DNA from: Bacillota bacterium
Lineage (GTDB): Bacteria; Bacillota; Clostridia; Peptostreptococcales; Anaerovoracaceae
DNA: 8,877 nt
Assembly: GCA_016281165.1 (NCBI GenBank)
Contig: JAEEIC010000038.1
Coordinates: 1-8,877, forward strand
Direction: 5' to 3'
Below the pieces are notes generated by a model, which was given only the letters and a program-made list of their open reading frames with translations, ran no database searches and was not told the DNA's origin. Shown piece after piece: positions 6,066-8,877 of the stretch. The position numbers and the translations under genes were made by a program. Positions within the stretch are counted from its first letter, which is position 1. Every line of letters begins with the position of its first letter.

Positions 6066-6102
6066 GGGCGTCCGCCTGAGACTGCGGCAGGCGCCCTGTT
6101 TT
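6066..6102 (+). terminator. Probable terminator or attenuator between the HD and CHR genes
   Basis: GGGC (6066-6069) and GCCTG (6074-6078) pair with CAGGC (6088-6092) and GCCC (6093-6096), with a 4-nt bulge, followed by TGTTTT (6097-6102). The T tract is short and interrupted, so termination may be partial. Only 23 nt separate it from the CHR start codon, which leaves no room for a separate promoter after it. The CHR genes would then depend on readthrough past it. Confidence 0.5.
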
Positions 6103-6125
6103 AATGCAAGAGGCGATAATCCAAA

Positions 6126-6707
6126 ATGGAAGAGAAAAAAATGAGCCCTCTGCAGCTCTTTCTCGTATTTTTTAAGATAGGCATATTCACCTTCGGAGGC
6201 GGCTGGAGCATAGTCGCCCAGATGCAGAACGAATTCGCGGACAGCAAGAAGCTCCTGACACAGGAGGACCTTCTGGACATCGTGAGCCTCGGCAGGAGCC
6301 TGCCCGGGACCATGGCCGGCAACGTGGCCTGGCTCTTCGGCTTCCGCCAGGCGGGAGTGATAGGCGGCATCGCGGCCCTCCTCGGGGTCACCACCCCGCC
6401 CCTGCTGATACTCGCGGTCATAACAGTGTTCTATTCGGCGGCCAAGACCAACGTCTACTTCGCCGCCGCCATGAAGGGGGTCCGCGCCACCGTCGCCCCC
6501 ATCATCTTCTCGGCCCTGCTGAGGCTGTGGAAGAGCGCCTTCCCCAAGCCCCTGTGCTACGCGATCTACGCGGGAGCGGCCGCCCTTTCATTCTTCCTTA
6601 AGATCAGCGCCGTCTACCTGATCCTCGCCGGAGTCGTCATCGGCCTCTTCTTCGGAGGAGACGCGAAGGCCAAAGCCGGCGAAGGCGGAAAGGAGGGAGG
6701 AAGATGA
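6126..6707 (+). CDS. Chromate transporter (CHR/ChrA family), first short-chain subunit
   Basis: This 193-residue membrane protein is a single CHR domain. Hallmarks are 'FFKIGIFTFGGGWSIV' (15-30), the acidic loop with 'FADSKKLLTQEDLLDIVSLG' (37-56), and 'LPGTMAGNVAWLFGF' (59-73) followed by 'GVIGGIAALLGVTTPP' (77-92). Hydrophobic segments then run to about residue 175, before a Lys/Gly-rich tail. Two short CHR proteins in tandem act together in characterised systems to expel chromate; many family members probably carry other anions. The usual Pro-Gly-Pro turn reads Pro-Gly-Thr here (60-62), while the partner keeps PGP. Two starts are possible: ATG 6126 (AAGAGG 12 nt upstream) and ATG 6141 (GGAAGAG 6 nt upstream). 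It overlaps the next gene by 4 nt (ATGA). Family is sure; substrate is not. Confidence 0.9.
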   Translation: MEEKKMSPLQLFLVFFKIGIFTFGGGWSIVAQMQNEFADSKKLLTQEDLLDIVSLGRSLPGTMAGNVAWLFGFRQAGVIGGIAALLGVTTPPLLILAVITVFYSAAKTNVYFAAAMKGVRATVAPIIFSALLRLWKSAFPKPLCYAIYAGAAALSFFLKISAVYLILAGVVIGLFFGGDAKAKAGEGGKEGGR

Positions 6708-7234
6708 TATACCTTCAGCTTCTGTGGAGCTTCACCAAGATAGGCTTCACCAGCTTCGGCGGCATCTCCATGATCCCCCTGATACTCGACGAGATGAGCT
6801 CGCACGGCTGGATGACCGCCGCCGAGATCTCCGATATCGTCGCCATCGCCGAGATGACCCCCGGCCCTCTGGGCCTCAACTGCGCCACCTTCGCGGGCAT
6901 AAGGGTCGCCGGCATACTCGGCGCCGTCGCCGCCAACCTGGGCGTGCTCATGCCCACCTTCACCATCTGCGCCGCCGCGGCCTTCTTCTTCGAGAAGTTC
7001 CACAGCAGCCCGGTGCTCAAGAGGATAATGGTGGGAGTAAGGCCTGTCGGCCTCGGCCTCGTCACCGCCGTCATCATCAACCTGATACTGAGCAATTACT
7101 ATACCGACGGCAGCGTCGAGTGGATATGCGTCGCCATCGGCGCCCTCGCCTGCGTGCTGCTGATAAAGTTCAAGGTCTCGATCCCGAAGATCATCGCCAT
7201 CGCCGCCGCGCTGGGGATCATATTCTTCAGGTGA
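6704..7234 (+). CDS. Chromate transporter (CHR/ChrA family), second short-chain subunit
   Basis: This 176-residue CHR-domain membrane protein begins 'LLWSFTKIGFTSFGGISMIP' (6-25), followed by 'WMTAAEISDIVAIAEMTPGP' (36-55) with the conserved Pro-Gly-Pro, then 'NCATFAGIRVAGILGAVAAN' (59-78). Hydrophobic helices follow to the C-terminus at 'IIFFR'. Its ATG overlaps the TGA of the upstream subunit, and AGGAGG at 6691-6696 lies inside that gene, so both are made in a coupled way, as expected for subunits of one transporter. It is distinct from its partner in sequence and lacks the partner's Lys-rich tail. A strong terminator lies 32 nt downstream (7267-7296). Confidence 0.9.
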   Translation: MIYLQLLWSFTKIGFTSFGGISMIPLILDEMSSHGWMTAAEISDIVAIAEMTPGPLGLNCATFAGIRVAGILGAVAANLGVLMPTFTICAAAAFFFEKFHSSPVLKRIMVGVRPVGLGLVTAVIINLILSNYYTDGSVEWICVAIGALACVLLIKFKVSIPKIIAIAAALGIIFFR

Positions 7235-7266
7235 GAGCGGCTTTTCCGCCATATGACGAAGAGAGG

Positions 7267-7296
7267 GAGCGTCCCCATGACAGGGGGCGCTCTTTT
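7267..7296 (+). terminator. Rho-independent terminator of the HD-CHR region
   Basis: GAGCGTCCCC (7267-7276) pairs with GGGGGCGCTC (7283-7292), with one T-G wobble, around a 6-nt loop, and TTTT follows. It closes the CHR transporter transcript and separates it from the promoter at 7334-7342. Confidence 0.85.
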
Positions 7297-7333
7297 GATA
7301 TATGATGACAGGGCTTCTTTTTTTATCCTTTCG

Positions 7334-7342
7334 TGATATAAT
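7334..7342 (+). promoter_or_regulatory. Extended -10 promoter of the kinase-amidohydrolase operon
   Basis: TGATATAAT contains a perfect TATAAT (7337-7342) and the TGn extension. The -35 region is only a T-rich tract (about 7315-7324) and matches consensus poorly, which is common for extended -10 promoters. Transcription would start near 7349, giving a leader of roughly 37 nt before the kinase ATG. Confidence 0.72.
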
Positions 7343-7385
7343 ATAAACATCCGAACTGTAAACGGAGCGGAAAGGAGAAGCGCCC

Positions 7386-8201
7386 ATGAAACGATTCGCC
7401 GCGGCCGGCTTCATGTGCATAGACCATTATCCCCAGTTTCCCGACAGGAGCTACGTGACCGGGAACGGGGTCGACGTGCTGTTCAACCTGCTGGACATGA
7501 GAGACGACATCGAGCCCTCGGTCGTTGCCGCCCTGTCCGACGACAGCCTGGGCAGATGGGCGGTCAGCGAATTCAAAAAGCGGGGCCTCGACATGAGCCG
7601 CCTCGACGTCATCCCCGGGGGAGCGACCACTGTATACGAGCTGCTCCTGACGGAGGAAGGCGACCGCGTCCATAACAGGGTGGAGCCGGGAGTCTTCAAG
7701 GACTACGTCTTTCCCGAAAGCTCGATCGAGTTCCTCAAGGGCTGCGATCTCATGCACACGGATCTCACGGGAAAGCTGATCGACCGGCTGCCCGAGATCG
7801 CCGCGGCGGGGACGAAGATATTCTTCGACTTCTCGGTGAGGGCCCTGACCAGCCCCTTCACGGAAAGAGTCCTGCCGTATATCGAGTGCGGCCTGGCTTC
7901 CTTCGAGAACGACTTCGAGGGCGGCAGATGGTTCGCCCGGCACGGGGTCGAGGCGGGAGCGAAGCTGATGATCGCAACTTTCGGCGAAAAGGGCTCCCTC
8001 GCTTACGACGGAGAGCGCTTCTTCGAGGCCGGGATCTGCCCGGCAGAGAACGTCGTCAACACCGTGGGAGCGGGAGATTCCTTCTTTTCCGGCTTCATCT
8101 CCGGGTACCTGGACGGCGCTCCCACAGGCGAATGCCTGAAAAGAGGGGCCGCCCGCGCCTCGAAGGTGATACAGACCTGGAAGCCCTATCTTGAGCGCTG
8201 A
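7386..8201 (+). CDS. PfkB-family sugar kinase, fructoselysine 6-kinase (FrlD)-like
   Basis: This 271-residue kinase of the ribokinase/PfkB fold phosphorylates a sugar or sugar-amine hydroxyl with ATP. The closest resemblance I recall is to FrlD, which converts fructoselysine to fructoselysine 6-phosphate. Shared features are 'GFMCIDHYPQ' at the N-terminus, 'FFDFS' (146-150), 'VLPYIECGLASF' (162-173), 'GEKGSLAYDG' (200-209) and the anion-hole motif 'NTVGAGDSFFSGF' (225-237) with catalytic Asp231, then 'ASKVIQ' near the end. The substrate loop, normally Gly-Gly-Asn-x-x-Asn, reads 'TGNGVD' (25-30), so the second Asn is Asp. That may change the substrate. AAAGGAG at 7371-7377, 8 nt before ATG, fixes the start. 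An amidohydrolase follows after 109 nt. The deglycase FrlB expected in a fructoselysine operon is not in view. PfkB family is sure; FrlD function is a moderate inference. Confidence 0.88.
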   Translation: MKRFAAAGFMCIDHYPQFPDRSYVTGNGVDVLFNLLDMRDDIEPSVVAALSDDSLGRWAVSEFKKRGLDMSRLDVIPGGATTVYELLLTEEGDRVHNRVEPGVFKDYVFPESSIEFLKGCDLMHTDLTGKLIDRLPEIAAAGTKIFFDFSVRALTSPFTERVLPYIECGLASFENDFEGGRWFARHGVEAGAKLMIATFGEKGSLAYDGERFFEAGICPAENVVNTVGAGDSFFSGFISGYLDGAPTGECLKRGAARASKVIQTWKPYLER

Positions 8202-8310
8202 TACCAGGCGGCGGCGCCGGATCCGGGCAGCGCGTCCGGGGCCTTCCGCGCAAAGCCCGCTTCCCAAGCCCCAAAACCATACCGAATCGTATGAAACAAA
8301 GGAGATCTGC

Positions 8311-8877
8311 ATGGTAATAGACATACACGCGCATCCGGTGCTCTTTGACGTGATAAACCCGGACGACGAGACCCTCAGCTTCAGGAAAAAGCAGCTGGGC
8401 GTCTACAAGTCGGGCCGGGTCCCCCTGGATTTCGCCCTGAGGCTGATGGACGACGCCGGCATAGACAAGACCCTGATACTGGGCGAGGATTACAGCGCCG
8501 ACAGCCCCCGCCCCCTGGTATCCAACGACGAGATAAAGACGGTGCTTGACGCCGCGCCGGGCCGCTTCATCGGCTTCGCCGGAGCGGATCCCAGAAAAGA
8601 GGACGCGAAGGATGAGCTGGAGCGGCCCTTTGCAAAGCTGGGCCTCCCGGGCCTTTACTTAAACCTTTCGAGGCTGCGCATGTTCCCGGACGACGAGAGG
8701 CTCCTGCCCCTCATGAAGCTCTGCGAGGACAGCGGAAAGCCGGTCATCTTCAACGCCGGCTACAGCTGGATCCCCGGCAGCCCCGCCAAATACTCGGAGC
8801 CGGTCCGCTTTGAAGACATCGCCTGCGCCTTCCCGGAGCTTAAGATATGCCTCTCCCACCTGGGCTGGCCCTGGCAC
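8311..8877 (+). CDS. Amidohydrolase-2 family metal-dependent hydrolase; 3' partial
   Basis: The frame is open for 189 codons to the last base and continues beyond the window. It begins 'MVIDIHAHPVLF' with the His-x-His metal motif (H6, H8) on the first strand of a TIM barrel. 'GIDKTLILGEDYS' (50-62), 'GRFIGFAGADPR' (84-95) and 'GLPGLYLNLS' (111-120) follow, then 'PVIFNAG' (144-150) and 'FPELKICLSHLGWPW' with H183. This is the Amidohydro_2 (PF04909) pattern, a group of hydrolases and decarboxylases including ACMSD. In relatives the 'PVIFNAG' position normally holds a metal-binding His; here it is Asn148. The final metal Asp would lie past the window edge. AAAGGAG at 8298-8304, 6 nt from ATG, supports the start. 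It lies 109 nt after the sugar kinase with no clear terminator or promoter between, so they are probably co-transcribed. The reaction is unknown. Confidence 0.87.
   Translation, partial: MVIDIHAHPVLFDVINPDDETLSFRKKQLGVYKSGRVPLDFALRLMDDAGIDKTLILGEDYSADSPRPLVSNDEIKTVLDAAPGRFIGFAGADPRKEDAKDELERPFAKLGLPGLYLNLSRLRMFPDDERLLPLMKLCEDSGKPVIFNAGYSWIPGSPAKYSEPVRFEDIACAFPELKICLSHLGWPWH

Noticed and set aside
6614..7420. A 268-codon minus-strand frame opposite the second CHR subunit
   Set aside because: Its translation is an Asp/Gly/His/Glu-rich shadow of hydrophobic codons and shows no domain.
8202..8310. Possible terminator or promoter between the sugar kinase and the amidohydrolase
   Set aside because: CCGGATCCGG (8217-8226) is palindromic, but no T tract follows and no convincing -35/-10 pair is present; co-transcription is the simpler reading.
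7323..8324. A 333-codon open frame on the minus strand opposite the sugar kinase
   Set aside because: The kinase reading has clear PfkB motifs, a ribosome site and a promoter. The antisense frame has none, and it crosses the kinase promoter region.
1..8877. CRISPR array, prophage, transposon, restriction or other defence system
   Set aside because: No regularly spaced repeats, transposase, integrase, nuclease or methylase motifs were seen on either strand; the genes are metabolic, transport or surface-related.

Overview
The window looks like ordinary chromosome of a moderately GC-rich bacterium, with strong AAGGAG-type ribosome binding sites and frequent ATA (Ile) and AGG (Arg) codons. BspA-type leucine-rich repeats, a C39-like papain-fold protein, a two-gene short-chain chromate (CHR) transporter and strong Shine-Dalgarno sequences suggest an anaerobic, probably host-associated Firmicute (Clostridia). 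Synergistota would fit the codon pattern too, so the taxonomy is inference. I saw no rRNA, tRNA, CRISPR array, insertion sequence, integrase or phage gene.

Layout. (1) Positions 1-1815, plus strand: the 3' part of a large multidomain protein whose start lies left of the window. It has a Pro/Glu/Ala-rich linker, a soluble domain with possible GNAT-like features, an acidic linker, one transmembrane helix and a short BspA-type leucine-rich repeat tail. (2) 1816-2036: a convergent intergenic region with two perfect AT-rich palindromes and a strong, probably bidirectional terminator. (3) 5294 down to 2037, minus strand: glycerate 2-kinase, a flavodoxin-fold NAD(P)H oxidoreductase, a small membrane-anchored or lipoprotein-like protein (4-nt overlap with the oxidoreductase) and a C39-like papain-fold protein. 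(4) 5295-5448: a divergent intergenic region with overlapping candidate promoters. (5) 5449-7234, plus strand: an HD-domain protein, then two overlapping CHR transporter genes, ending in a good terminator at 7267-7296. (6) From an extended -10 promoter at 7334-7342: a PfkB-family sugar kinase closest to fructoselysine 6-kinase (FrlD), then an amidohydrolase-2 family protein that runs off the right edge.

Functional reading. Glycerate kinase feeds 2-phosphoglycerate into glycolysis, and the oxidoreductase beside it would use NAD(P)H. The CHR pair is a two-subunit transporter. The kinase and amidohydrolase look like the start of a sugar-amine or related carbon-use operon. Both carry substitutions at normally conserved substrate or metal positions, which may mean a changed substrate. 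The most unusual object is the first protein, which appears to join a cytosolic, enzyme-like region to an extracellular LRR through one membrane helix. No known defence or mobile system is evident, and I do not claim a demonstrated new system.
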